NCBI GenBank assembly: GCA_934096125.1
Contig: CAKOLB010000010.1
Location: 1-29,990, forward strand
Length of the DNA: 29,990 nucleotides
Direction of reading: 5' to 3'
Origin: an uncultured Bacilli bacterium
GTDB taxonomy: Bacteria > Bacillota_I > Bacilli_A > RF39 > UBA660
The notes beneath the pieces are model-generated. The model was not told where the DNA came from. It was given only the letters and a program-made list of their open reading frames with translations, and did not search any database. The position numbers and the translations under genes are program-made. This document shows, one piece after another, positions 16,100 through 23,349 of the stretch. How positions within the stretch are numbered: position 1 is the stretch's first letter; each line of letters starts with the position of its first letter.

Positions 16100-16117
16100 T
16101 ATATAATATCTACTTTT
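16084..16117 (-). terminator. Terminator of the surface-protein gene
   Basis: A 12-bp stem (16117-16106 with 16102-16091, one G-U pair) around a 3-nt loop, followed on the leftward strand by a run of T to 16087. Confidence 0.85.
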
Positions 16118-16145
16118 CACATAATTTACATTATTTTAGACGACT

Positions 16146-16829
16146 TTACGCTTTAGTCATTCCGATTGTAGCACTAAATGTTTTACCAGTGTTGTTTTGT
16201 TGGTCACTACTCAAATTAACGAATGTTACTTTAAATGTCCAGCTTTGAGTAGTGGCGGTTGTACTAGAACTACTTGAAATTGAATAATTACTTGCAATAG
16301 TTATTGTTCCAGTTTTATTAGTAATATCAAATCCACTATAAGAAGTTCCTTTATTATCAGTTATAGTTTTATAGGAAAGGCCTGTGATTCCACTTGTTAT
16401 AGCTCCAGTGGGACCAGTAATTGTTAATAATAATTCTGGAGTACTTGTATCCTTTGAATAAACAAAGTTATTAGAAGCAATAGCCATTGTAACATTATAT
16501 TTATAAGTTGCACTATTTGAACTACTGTTAGCAGTTAATGTTGCTTTACCAGTTGTAGATGCTGTTTTACTAGCCATTCCATTTGCAAAGTCTTGTTGAT
16601 TAGCCGTTAGATTAATCGCACTTCCCATTGAAAATGCAAGGGAGTCTGTTGTTTTAGTAGTAACTGTTACTGCTGTTGACTTACTTGAACCACCTTGAGC
16701 TTGGAAGTATGCGTAAGATGCTCCAACTACCATAACAATTAGTGCCATTACGGCAATAACTGTAACTCCTAATGTTTTCTTTTCGCTACTTGTTTTGTTA
16801 GTTTCTTGATTTGTTTCTTTATTTTCCAT
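16146..16829 (-). CDS. Secreted surface protein with SipW/TasA-style signal anchor
   Basis: The 227-residue protein starts at ATG 16827-16829 with GGAGA upstream. After a polar Asn/Thr/Lys start, residues about 20-43 are a hydrophobic segment ending in GASYAYFQA, a pattern seen at the processing region of SipW-dependent TasA/camelysin-type proteins and of many uncultured Firmicutes surface proteins. The mature part is Ser/Thr/Asn/Gly-rich and probably all-beta, with almost no Cys, Trp or His. It is likely exported and possibly assembles into fibres or a surface coat, but this is inference; no cognate SipW signal peptidase is in the window. It has its own promoter and terminator, so it is a single-gene unit just upstream of mraZ. 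Confidence 0.7.
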   Translation of the reverse strand: MENKETNQETNKTSSEKKTLGVTVIAVMALIVMVVGASYAYFQAQGGSSKSTAVTVTTKTTDSLAFSMGSAINLTANQQDFANGMASKTASTTGKATLTANSSSNSATYKYNVTMAIASNNFVYSKDTSTPELLLTITGPTGAITSGITGLSYKTITDNKGTSYSGFDITNKTGTITIASNYSISSSSSTTATTQSWTFKVTFVNLSSDQQNNTGKTFSATIGMTKA

Positions 16830-16854
16830 TTTTATTTCTCCTATTCTCATGATA

Positions 16855-16884
16855 AGTATACAATATTTATAAGGTATTTGGCAA
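16855..16884 (-). promoter_or_regulatory. Promoter of the surface-protein gene
   Basis: Leftward -35 TTGCCA (16884-16879), 18-bp spacer, -10 TATACT (16860-16855). Confidence 0.55.
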
Positions 16885-16938
16885 CACATTTTTGTCACAT
16901 TAACATCACTTTTGAAAATATTTTTTTGAAAAAAAATA

Positions 16939-17250
16939 TTATCCTCGTTTATGACTATAACTTGGTGATATGTCCCAATCTATATCATCGCCAAAATCAC
17001 TAATAACATCATTTACATTGTAAGCGATATTTTCTGATTTTAAATTTTGATTTTTATGCAATAAATTAAATGCTTCTTCTCTTTTAAATCTGGCATTAGT
17101 TCTTTCCAAAGTTATTTTATACTTTTCATTTTTTACCTCCACATAATCTTTAAATAATTTTACATATATTGGTTTTATAAATTCTCCTAAACCAAAAGTA
17201 ATTATACATGTTGCTAAAACGATTAAAACATTTATAATGCCAATTAGTTG
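16939..17250 (-). pseudogene. Fragment: last membrane helix and charged tail, probably of the same broken ATPase
   Basis: An open frame runs from a stop at 17251-17253 to TAA 16939-16941. It begins QLIGIINVLIVLATCIITFG, a hydrophobic helix, followed by GEFIKPIYVKLFKDY and a charged tail ending SYSHKRG. The only in-frame start within it (GTG 17140-17142) has no ribosome site. A good GGAGG at 17134-17138 instead serves an out-of-frame ATG of five codons. I read it as the 3' remnant of a gene rather than a 67-residue gene. The helix followed by GEFIK could be the final helix of the P-type ATPase whose pieces lie directly upstream. Confidence 0.5.
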
Positions 17251-17251
17251 T

Positions 17252-17730
17252 TATTCTCCAGCCTTCTTCAATGCCGTCTACAATGGTTGAAAAATTATCA
17301 TCTACTAAAATACAGTCGGCTACTTTTTGACAACTTCTGTTCCAGTAAGTCCCACCTAGATACCTATATCAGCTTTTTGGATAGCTGGAGCATCATTTAC
17401 TCCATCACCAGTCATAGCTACGATATATCCTTGCAATTGAAGAGCCTCTACAATGCAGAGTTTAGTGTTTGGACTGATGCGAGCATATACCTTATAGTAA
17501 TTAACGGCTTTTATTGGTTCATCATCTGTCATTTTATCTACTACTTTTCCTTCAAGTGCTTCATCTGCTTTTTTCTCTTGAATAAAACTTAATATAGCAT
17601 TGATAATGACAATTACAATTATGATGATAGATTTTATTCGTGTTGAATATAGGAAATGATTGCTGAGAATACTGATGCAAATATTAAAAGTATAATCATA
17701 AAATCATTAAACGGGCTAAAGAATAAGGCA
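17252..17730 (-). pseudogene. Remnant of a P2-type (calcium-type) cation-transporting ATPase
   Basis: Read leftward, the translation shows family landmarks in pieces. FSPFNDFMIILLIFASVFSA and, after a frameshift and stop, IIIIVIVIINAILSFIQEKK match helices M1-M2. The next residues jump to KVYARISPNTKLCIVEALQ and AMTGDGVNDAPAIQKADIGI of the P domain. An in-frame TAG near 17355 and a further frameshift precede ADCILVDDNFSTIVDGIEEG. The actuator, phosphorylation (DKTGT) and most of the nucleotide domain are missing, so roughly 450 codons were lost between M2 and the P domain, and the rest of the membrane domain is also gone. It cannot make a working pump. Confidence 0.85.
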
Positions 17731-17735
17731 AGACA

Positions 17736-17819
17736 ATGATACTTACCGCTTTTGCTTATCAAATGTGTAAAAAATTTGGTTTATCTATGGACTGGCTTTG
17801 TGGAAGAATAAAAAAATAG
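17736..17819 (+). pseudogene. Possible tail of a helix-turn-helix (XRE-type) regulator
   Basis: A 27-codon rightward frame reads AYQMCKKFGLSMDWLCGRI before a TAG. The pattern FxxSxDWLxGR is typical of the end of XRE-type DNA-binding domains. It has no ribosome site and no upstream half, so it would be a remnant at most. Confidence 0.25.
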
Positions 17820-17843
17820 TATGGACGCTTTTTCCATACTATT
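17808..17843 (-). terminator. Terminator of the NfeD-SPFH operon
   Basis: A perfect 11-bp stem AATAGTATGGA/TCCATACTATT (17843-17833 with 17825-17815) with a 7-nt loop and a leftward T run, 10 bp past the SPFH stop. Confidence 0.9.
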
Positions 17844-17853
17844 TTATTGTTTC

Positions 17854-18750
17854 TTATTTCTTCTTTTTATCTTCCATAACTTCTTTTAAAGTTGTGCCAA
17901 ATGTAGCAACGCCTTGAAGGTCAGCAGGAACGATTATCTTTGTTGAAGTGCCACTTGCAACTTTTTCTAAAGTATCAAATGATTTTAATCTTAAAACAGA
18001 CTCATCTGCTCCGGCATCTTTTAAAAGTTTTATTCCATCTGCTTCAGCTTTTTTAATTTTCAAAAGAGCTTCTGCTTCACCTTCAGCAACCCTAATTTGA
18101 CTTTCTTTTTGAGCTTCTGCTCTTAGAATAGCACTTTCTTTTTCACCCTCAGCAATTAAGATACTTGATTTTTTCTCCCCTTCTGCTTGAAGTATTTTCT
18201 CTCTTCTTTCTCTTTCGGCGCGCATTTGTTTTTCCATTGCTTCTTGAATATCACGTGGAGGCAAAATATTTTTAACTTCTACTCTGTTAACTTTAATTCC
18301 CCATGGGTCAGTTGCTTCATCTAGAATAGAACGCATCTTACTATTGATGATATCTCTACTTGTCAAAGTTTGGTCAAGCTCTAACTCTCCGATGATGTTT
18401 CTTAAAGTGGTTGCAGTTAAATTTTCGATAGCACTAATTGGATACTCTACCCCATATGTATAAAGCTTAGCATCTGTTATTTGAAAATACACAACGGTAT
18501 CAATTTGCATTGTAACATTATCCTTAGTAATAACTGGTTGCGGGGCAAAATCCTTAACTATTTCTTTTAATGTTACTTTATTAGCGATAGTATCAATAAA
18601 CGGTATTTTAAAATGAGGTCCGTTTTGCCATGTTGCTAAATAAGAACCAAGTCTTTCAATAACATAGCATTTTGATTGGGGAACAATCTTAATATTAGGT
18701 ACAATAAGTACAATAACGATAACAAGTATTGCAATTAATATTCCGGGCAT
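17854..18750 (-). CDS. SPFH/band 7 membrane protein (paraslipin/QmcA type)
   Basis: Proteins of this family oligomerise on the membrane in flotillin-like domains and are linked to membrane quality control. The 298-residue product has an N-terminal helix (3-19), the band 7 domain opening VPQSKCYVIERLGSYLATW, the conserved GELELDQTLTSRDIINSKM and WGIKVNRVEVKNILPP, and a long Ala/Glu coiled coil (AEGEKKSSILIAEGEKESAI). Its ATG follows the stop of an NfeD gene by 2 bp with GGAGAG upstream. This NfeD-slipin pairing is the classic two-gene operon, supporting the assignment. Confidence 0.93.
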   Translation of the reverse strand: MPGILIAILVIVIVLIVPNIKIVPQSKCYVIERLGSYLATWQNGPHFKIPFIDTIANKVTLKEIVKDFAPQPVITKDNVTMQIDTVVYFQITDAKLYTYGVEYPISAIENLTATTLRNIIGELELDQTLTSRDIINSKMRSILDEATDPWGIKVNRVEVKNILPPRDIQEAMEKQMRAERERREKILQAEGEKKSSILIAEGEKESAILRAEAQKESQIRVAEGEAEALLKIKKAEADGIKLLKDAGADESVLRLKSFDTLEKVASGTSTKIIVPADLQGVATFGTTLKEVMEDKKKK

Positions 18751-18752
18751 AA

Positions 18753-19175
18753 TTAATCACTCTCCTTTTTTACTATTAATTTTACGCCTTCTATTTTTTT
18801 AACCTTAACAATATCACCTTTATGACATTCATCAATACTAGTTGCACTCCACCTTTTGCCATCAACTTTTACTTCACCAATAACATTTTTAGTGATATCT
18901 TCAGTAACTAAGGCATCCATACCAATTATGCGATCAAGATTGGTTCGAAAACCAGCCTTAGTTTTAAGTTTTTTAACAAGAGGTTTTGATATTAGCAAAA
19001 GCAAGACTCCTAGTAGGACAAACACACTAAAGGTAATTAAGTTGTTATCAGTGAAAAAAGATAACAATAATGAAGCTAAGCCACTAGCGACAAACCAAAT
19101 CGTGATTAGGTTTACAGTACTAAGTTCTATTAAGGCTAAAAATAGAACTAGCACTAGCCAAAAAATCCAATTCAT
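18753..19175 (-). CDS. NfeD-family membrane protein (short form)
   Basis: A 140-residue protein with an opening acidic membrane helix (FWLVLVLFLALIELST), two further hydrophobic helices, and a C-terminal OB-fold domain (GMDALVTEDITKNVIGEVKV ... RWSATS ... GDIVKVKKIEGVKLIVK). The N-terminal ClpP-like protease domain of long NfeD proteins is absent, as usual for the short class. It partners the slipin-like SPFH protein encoded next to it, probably anchoring or modulating it. AAGGA lies upstream of the ATG, and the upstream operon ends in its own terminator at 19216-19245. Confidence 0.9.
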   Translation of the reverse strand: MNWIFWLVLVLFLALIELSTVNLITIWFVASGLASLLLSFFTDNNLITFSVFVLLGVLLLLISKPLVKKLKTKAGFRTNLDRIIGMDALVTEDITKNVIGEVKVDGKRWSATSIDECHKGDIVKVKKIEGVKLIVKKESD

Positions 19176-19215
19176 CTTTCCTTCCTCTCTACCTCTAGTT
19201 TACTATAATTTTATG

Positions 19216-19245
19216 AGAAAAAAAAGAAGTAAATGCAACTTCTTT
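19216..19245 (-). terminator. Terminator of the 431-residue gene/DUF1292 operon
   Basis: A perfect 8-bp stem AAAGAAGT/ACTTCTTT (19245-19238 with 19230-19223), 7-nt loop, and leftward T run to 19218. The stem reaches into the DUF1292 stop codon. Confidence 0.88.
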
Positions 19246-19510
19246 AAAATTTTGGTAAATCTTTAACTTTCTCCATTGTTTTTTCCGTAAATAGGCGAAG
19301 AAGTGTCCCAATCAATTCTTCATTTTCAACCTTTTCGACATAAATATCTTGACCATCTATTATTTCTTCAAAGATGGCTGAGTCTTTACTCGGTTCATTT
19401 TTTTCATTTAATATTGTAGCTAGAAAATATTTTTTATTTTCATGTGTAATATCTTCTAATAGTAAACAATTGGTATTATCATCTAAAGTGATTACAGTGT
19501 TTATTTTCAT
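19244..19510 (-). CDS. DUF1292-like small protein (second copy)
   Basis: The 88-residue protein follows the DUF1292 outline: TLDDNTNCLLLEDITHENKKYFLATIL with an acidic, helical tail. It is more diverged than the copy at 12024-12263. The ATG overlaps the upstream stop as ATGA, so it is translationally coupled to the 431-residue protein. Function unknown; the recurrent coupling suggests a partner or chaperone-like role for the protein upstream, which is inference. Confidence 0.65.
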   Translation of the reverse strand: MKINTVITLDDNTNCLLLEDITHENKKYFLATILNEKNEPSKDSAIFEEIIDGQDIYVEKVENEELIGTLLRLFTEKTMEKVKDLPKF

Positions 19511-20802
19511 CTGGTAAGTCCTCCATTTAATTCTAAACTATTTTTATTTTGGATTATTTCTAAAAGTTTTAAAGCCGTATATTCTATCCAATCTGTAATG
19601 TTATCATTTAGCATATTTCTTGGGTCAAATGATGAGATGTGGATATTATATGATTCTTGCATCTTTTCATATATTTTTAAACCTATTTTGCTAATAGCAA
19701 GACCTTGCAAGTTTCGAGATACAGTAGCACTTTTAATACTTGATAACACGCTACCAAGTGCTCTATAAATAAAGGTTTGAGAGACATATCCATCTAGAAG
19801 AGCTTTTTTAGTCTTTGTAACTTTCTTTCTGCTTTCTTTCTTTTCAGTTTCGATATTTAACGCTGCATCTAAAGCTTTAGTTGGTTCTTTAAATAATGCT
19901 GGTTCTTCGGTCTTTTCATTAATTATAGGGGCATCTTCTGTTTCATTAATTATTGGAATATCGTTAGTCGTTTGTTTTAATATATCATCTATTTTATTTG
20001 GATTTGTAGTATTTGTAACTTCTGGCATTGTCTCTTTTACTTCTGCGACGGCTTTAGTAAAGGCATCATCAATGCTCGTTACTTCTTTAAGTTCAGGTTT
20101 TTTTTCTTCTTTTTTCTTTTTTAAATTGCCTTGGGATACTAAGCCATATTTTTCACATAAGTCATCATAACTTTTTTTACTTTCAAGAGGTTTGCTAATT
20201 TCTTCTATAATGTTATCAATAATGCTTGTTTTATTAAGAGGTGTTTCATCTTTAACTTTCTTTAGGCCATCTTGCAAATCAGCAACAAAATTTAAACCCT
20301 TAGCATTAACTTTATCATATACTTCTTTAGCACTTGTTAGTTTGATTTTGATATCGGCAACTTTCTTTTTAGTTTCTTCAACTTCACTAAGTATTTTGAT
20401 AGCTTCCTTGGAAATTGATTTTACACTTTCACTATCTTTTGGATGTTTACCACTTAAAGCAAAGTAGCTTTTTTTAAGCTCTTCTATTTTGCCCTCATCT
20501 GTTTCTTTTTCAGCTGTTAAATTTGGATATTCTAAGTATTTTCTACATTTGTCAATTAGTTTTTGAGCTGCATAAATACTAGAAAAATCAGATAATTTTC
20601 CTGTAATAGTATTGGCAATCTTTGCGGCATCAATATTTGTAAAATCACCTTCTAATTTTTTTAGGTTTGCAATTAACTCATTTATATCAAAACTTGTATC
20701 TTTGGCAAATATTCCTGTTGCATCAGCAAAAGCCTCTAAATTTTCGATAACATATCCAGAATTTTGTAAATTTTCAATATCACTAGTACCACTTGTATTC
20801 AT
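19507..20802 (-). CDS. Unknown coiled-coil, charge-rich protein
   Basis: I do not recognise this 431-residue protein. No signal peptide or convincing membrane helix is visible. Residues about 95-215 are mixed-charge helices likely to form coiled coil. A disordered acidic linker follows, with near-repeats PIINETEDAPIINEKTEE, then a strongly basic patch RKKVTKTKKALLDGY and a helical C-terminal domain (about 345-425) ending in ITDWIEYTALKLLEI. The basic patch resembles one in the 238-residue protein upstream (RKKVVKTRKSL). AAGGAG precedes the ATG, and a strong promoter lies just before it. It is coupled to a DUF1292 gene. Confidence 0.75.
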   Translation of the reverse strand: MNTSGTSDIENLQNSGYVIENLEAFADATGIFAKDTSFDINELIANLKKLEGDFTNIDAAKIANTITGKLSDFSSIYAAQKLIDKCRKYLEYPNLTAEKETDEGKIEELKKSYFALSGKHPKDSESVKSISKEAIKILSEVEETKKKVADIKIKLTSAKEVYDKVNAKGLNFVADLQDGLKKVKDETPLNKTSIIDNIIEEISKPLESKKSYDDLCEKYGLVSQGNLKKKKEEKKPELKEVTSIDDAFTKAVAEVKETMPEVTNTTNPNKIDDILKQTTNDIPIINETEDAPIINEKTEEPALFKEPTKALDAALNIETEKKESRKKVTKTKKALLDGYVSQTFIYRALGSVLSSIKSATVSRNLQGLAISKIGLKIYEKMQESYNIHISSFDPRNMLNDNITDWIEYTALKLLEIIQNKNSLELNGGLTR

Positions 20803-20828
20803 ATTTTTTAATTCTCCTTATGTTATCA

Positions 20829-20857
20829 ATAATAGCACACTTGCCTACTTTTGACAA
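20829..20857 (-). promoter_or_regulatory. Promoter of the 431-residue gene/DUF1292 operon
   Basis: Leftward -35 TTGTCA (20857-20852), 17-bp spacer, -10 TATTAT (20834-20829) with an extended-10 TG before it. Confidence 0.7.
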
Positions 20858-20867
20858 TATGATTTTT

Positions 20868-20900
20868 CAAAAAAAGAAAACCCAATATTTAGATTTTCTT
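20868..20900 (-). terminator. Terminator of the 238-residue gene
   Basis: AAGAAAATC (20900-20892) pairs with GGTTTTCTT (20882-20874), one G-U pair, followed by a leftward T run. It ends one base before the upstream stop codon. Confidence 0.8.
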
Positions 20901-21617
20901 TTATCTTTTTAACTTACGACGCAAGTTTTTAATTTTATCTAAAGCAGAAGGTTCTCCGTCAGTAAATAGAGGTTCCACGTTTCCATTTAGATAATCATTA
21001 TACTCTTCCTCAAAGGGATTATCATCATCATTTCTTTTTCTATTAAACTTAATATTTGGCCGAGAGAAATGAAAGTCTTTAATGCTATCTTTGGCTCTAT
21101 CAAACACTCCAAAGCCGTTAAATAAACCCGATAAGAAAACTATAACCCAAGATGCTTCTTCTTGACTCATCTTTCCAACATGTCTTATAAACCAGTCCTT
21201 ATCAATTCTTTCATTTGCAAATACTTTTTGATAAATTGCTTGACCAGTGATAGCACTTATTATACTGGCAATAACAGGCCATTTATTTAATGAAAGGGCT
21301 GATGCAATTAAACCTATCGTACCAAGAGATAGAGATGCCTCAACATAGGCTTCCGTCCGTTGACGCAGACTTTTTCTGGTCTTTACAACCTTTTTTCTTT
21401 TTCCCTTCTTCGGTGCATCTTCTGGCTCTGTTAAATGAACATGACTGTTGTCTTTAGAAGTTGATACTTTCTTTCCTGTCCTGCTATCATATGGTATTCC
21501 ATTTATAAATGTATAACTGTTATTAAGATCACTATATAAACTATTTACTAAAGTCTCTTCATTAACAACACTATCTCCTTCACCATCAATGTTGTCATAT
21601 TTTTTAAATATTCCCAT
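20901..21617 (-). CDS. Unknown membrane protein with basic N-terminal domain
   Basis: The 238-residue protein is not recognised. Residues 1-70 are polar; residues about 70-90 are strongly basic (GKRKKVVKTRKSLRQR). Two hydrophobic segments follow (about 95-125, SLGTIGLIASALSL and VIASIISAITGQAIY), then a third (about 157-172, SWVIVFLSGLFNGFGVF). The C-terminus is charged and ends RRKLKR. A Tyr/Asn-rich stretch and the motif FINGIPYDSRTGKKV lie near the N-terminus. AAGGAGG precedes the ATG. It lies after the rpmF terminator and before the 431-residue gene, with which it shares the basic motif. Confidence 0.75.
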   Translation of the reverse strand: MGIFKKYDNIDGEGDSVVNEETLVNSLYSDLNNSYTFINGIPYDSRTGKKVSTSKDNSHVHLTEPEDAPKKGKRKKVVKTRKSLRQRTEAYVEASLSLGTIGLIASALSLNKWPVIASIISAITGQAIYQKVFANERIDKDWFIRHVGKMSQEEASWVIVFLSGLFNGFGVFDRAKDSIKDFHFSRPNIKFNRKRNDDDNPFEEEYNDYLNGNVEPLFTDGEPSALDKIKNLRRKLKR

Positions 21618-21641
21618 AACCTAAACCTCCTTAATAAACTA

Positions 21642-21668
21642 TAAAAACCACCTACAATAGGATGGCTC
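21642..21668 (-). terminator. Terminator after rpmF
   Basis: AGCCA-T-CCTA pairs with TAGG-TGGTT around a 3-nt loop, with one bulged T, then a short T run. Weaker than the others, so some readthrough into the 238-residue gene is possible. Confidence 0.55.
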
Positions 21669-21671
21669 TAT

Positions 21672-21857
21672 TTAATTTTCTTCTTCTTTTGCAATTACTG
21701 TTTTACCATTGTAGTTTCCACATTTAGTGCAAGCTCTATGAGGCCTTAATGTTGCCCCACACTTTGAACAAGTTGTTAATGCTCCAACTTCCTTTTTCAA
21801 ATGAGTTCTACGCATTCTTTTCTTTGTCTTACTAGTTCTTCTCGCTGGAACTGCCAT
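21672..21857 (-). CDS. rpmF: 50S ribosomal protein L32
   Basis: L32 is a small zinc-ribbon protein of the large ribosomal subunit. The 61-residue sequence has the basic start MAVPARRTSKTKKRMRRTH and two Cys pairs (CSKCG, CTKCG) forming the zinc ribbon, so this is the zinc-dependent form. It starts 2 bp after yceD with GGTGG upstream, the standard yceD-rpmF pairing. Confidence 0.97.
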   Translation of the reverse strand: MAVPARRTSKTKKRMRRTHLKKEVGALTTCSKCGATLRPHRACTKCGNYNGKTVIAKEEEN

Positions 21858-21859
21858 GT

Positions 21860-22330
21860 TTACTCACCACCTTCAAATATTTTACTTAATTCTGAAAATT
21901 TTTGATTTATTTCTTCATCAGAATCTTCACTATTTAATTCCCATCCATCGCCACTCATATGCATATTTTCATGAGTAGTAACACGGATAGGTACTTCCAT
22001 TACAATATTTTCCCATAAAAACTCGATTATATCAAGTGTATTTTTGTTTTTTTCCAAATAAATTGGATTTTCTAAAGCCGCTTCATCTAAATTATCATTA
22101 ATTTGGATATCCAGTGGATACTTTATTAGCTCATTTGTGACAGCATCTTCTAGATACATCTTTCCTGTTACATGAAGAGAGATGATAACTTCTGATGCAG
22201 CGTTTAGCTTTATAATACCTTCTACAAAAATGTTTTCTAGTTTTTTTATCGATGTATTTTCATAGAAACTTTCTGGTATAACGACTTCTTTTTTTATTTC
22301 TTGCGGAAGTAAATTTAAATTTATTATCAT
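21860..22330 (-). CDS. yceD: YceD/DUF177 family protein
   Basis: DUF177 proteins are almost always encoded directly before rpmF and have been linked to 23S rRNA accumulation and ribosome assembly. The 156-residue protein has the family core (VIISLHVTGKMYLEDAVTNE) and the acidic middle and C-terminus (DIIEFLWENIVMEVPIR, then DGWELNSEDSDEEINQKFSEL). It usually carries a CxxC-type metal site in some lineages; none is seen here. AGGTAAG precedes the ATG. Confidence 0.9.
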   Translation of the reverse strand: MIINLNLLPQEIKKEVVIPESFYENTSIKKLENIFVEGIIKLNAASEVIISLHVTGKMYLEDAVTNELIKYPLDIQINDNLDEAALENPIYLEKNKNTLDIIEFLWENIVMEVPIRVTTHENMHMSGDGWELNSEDSDEEINQKFSELSKIFEGGE

Positions 22331-22331
22331 G

Positions 22332-23348
22332 CTACTTACCTACCTTTATAATCTGTGTATAATTATTTTCAAAGCTTTGAACTACTTCTTTAGTCTCAGC
22401 ATTTATTATACCACTTGTGATATTGCCATATTCATCCTTAGCCTCTAGAAACATTTCTTCATTATCTAAAGCTTTAAATATTAAAATTTCATTATTTTGA
22501 AGGTCAATATAATCTTTTAGAAATGTAAATATTTCTAAGGAATAAAACTTTAGTTTTCCTAAATCATTTTGGTCAATGTAAGCTATTTTCTTTCCTACTA
22601 TTCCCATTACCTTAATATTACTTTCGCTTAATTCATCGCTTACACTAAGACATCTTTTTTCCTCAAAGGAATAAACAAAGAAATGATTATCAATGAAAAG
22701 ATAGAAGTAATGATCAGTCCCTGGATAGATATCTAGACTTAGGCTTGCTTCTGCTGGCACTATTAGCTCATCACTTGCATTTGCCATATCATAAGCATGA
22801 ACACCATCTTTTAAGCTATAAAATACAGTATTATTCATAACGAAGATATTATCACTAATCATCTCTTTAGTTATCTCTTTTTTATTTTTTTCATCATCCC
22901 CATACTTCCAAAAGAAAAGGTCATGATTTCCTTTTAACACAACAAAATTATTGGCAAGTTTTACGGTATAGTTATTACTATAATAACTATCTAATTCGTA
23001 TAAATAATATTCTTTGGCAGTTTTATCATACCTAACTTCGTTAACGGCATCGGAAAAAAACACTAACTTATCATTTATAATTTTATAATCTAAAACAGGA
23101 TAAAATGTTCTTATCTTTAAATCTTTTTCCTCATCTTTGTTAATGCCATACAGATTATGATTTCCCTCATCTGTTTCGGTTATACCATAATAGTCATAAG
23201 TATTTAAATAGCTACTGCTACTACGCACGTATTCCTTATGAGTACTTTTTATATACTTAGATAAAGCTCCAAGAGATATAAAAACTATAATAAAGATTAC
23301 TATGGCACATAAAGTTATTATTAAATTTTTTCTTTTTTCTGGTAGCAT
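22332..23348 (-). CDS. Unknown membrane-anchored extracytoplasmic protein
   Basis: The 338-residue product has a short basic N-terminus and one hydrophobic helix (about 8-30, NLIITLCAIVIFIIVFISLG), so it is probably anchored with its bulk outside. The rest is rich in Tyr, Phe, Asp and Asn, with regularly spaced beta-strand-like units (KLVFFSDAVNEVRYD, NFVVLKGNHDLFFWKYG, NTVFYSLKDGVHAYD, DHYFYLFIDNHFFVYSF). This suggests a beta-propeller-like fold, though I see no family signature. It sits tightly between mutL (2 bp) and yceD (1 bp) in an otherwise informational operon. Confidence 0.75.
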   Translation of the reverse strand: MLPEKRKNLIITLCAIVIFIIVFISLGALSKYIKSTHKEYVRSSSSYLNTYDYYGITETDEGNHNLYGINKDEEKDLKIRTFYPVLDYKIINDKLVFFSDAVNEVRYDKTAKEYYLYELDSYYSNNYTVKLANNFVVLKGNHDLFFWKYGDDEKNKKEITKEMISDNIFVMNNTVFYSLKDGVHAYDMANASDELIVPAEASLSLDIYPGTDHYFYLFIDNHFFVYSFEEKRCLSVSDELSESNIKVMGIVGKKIAYIDQNDLGKLKFYSLEIFTFLKDYIDLQNNEILIFKALDNEEMFLEAKDEYGNITSGIINAETKEVVQSFENNYTQIIKVGK

Positions 23349-23349
23349 C

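Noticed and set aside
17140..17142. GTG start for a 67-residue leftward gene ending at 16939
   Set aside because: No ribosome site precedes it; the good GGAGG just downstream belongs to an out-of-frame five-codon ATG. The frame continues upstream into a hydrophobic helix, so it is treated as the tail of a broken gene.
17248..17592. 114-codon rightward reading frame
   Set aside because: It lies antisense to the ATPase remnant, whose opposite strand shows clear P-domain motifs such as TGDGVNDAPA.
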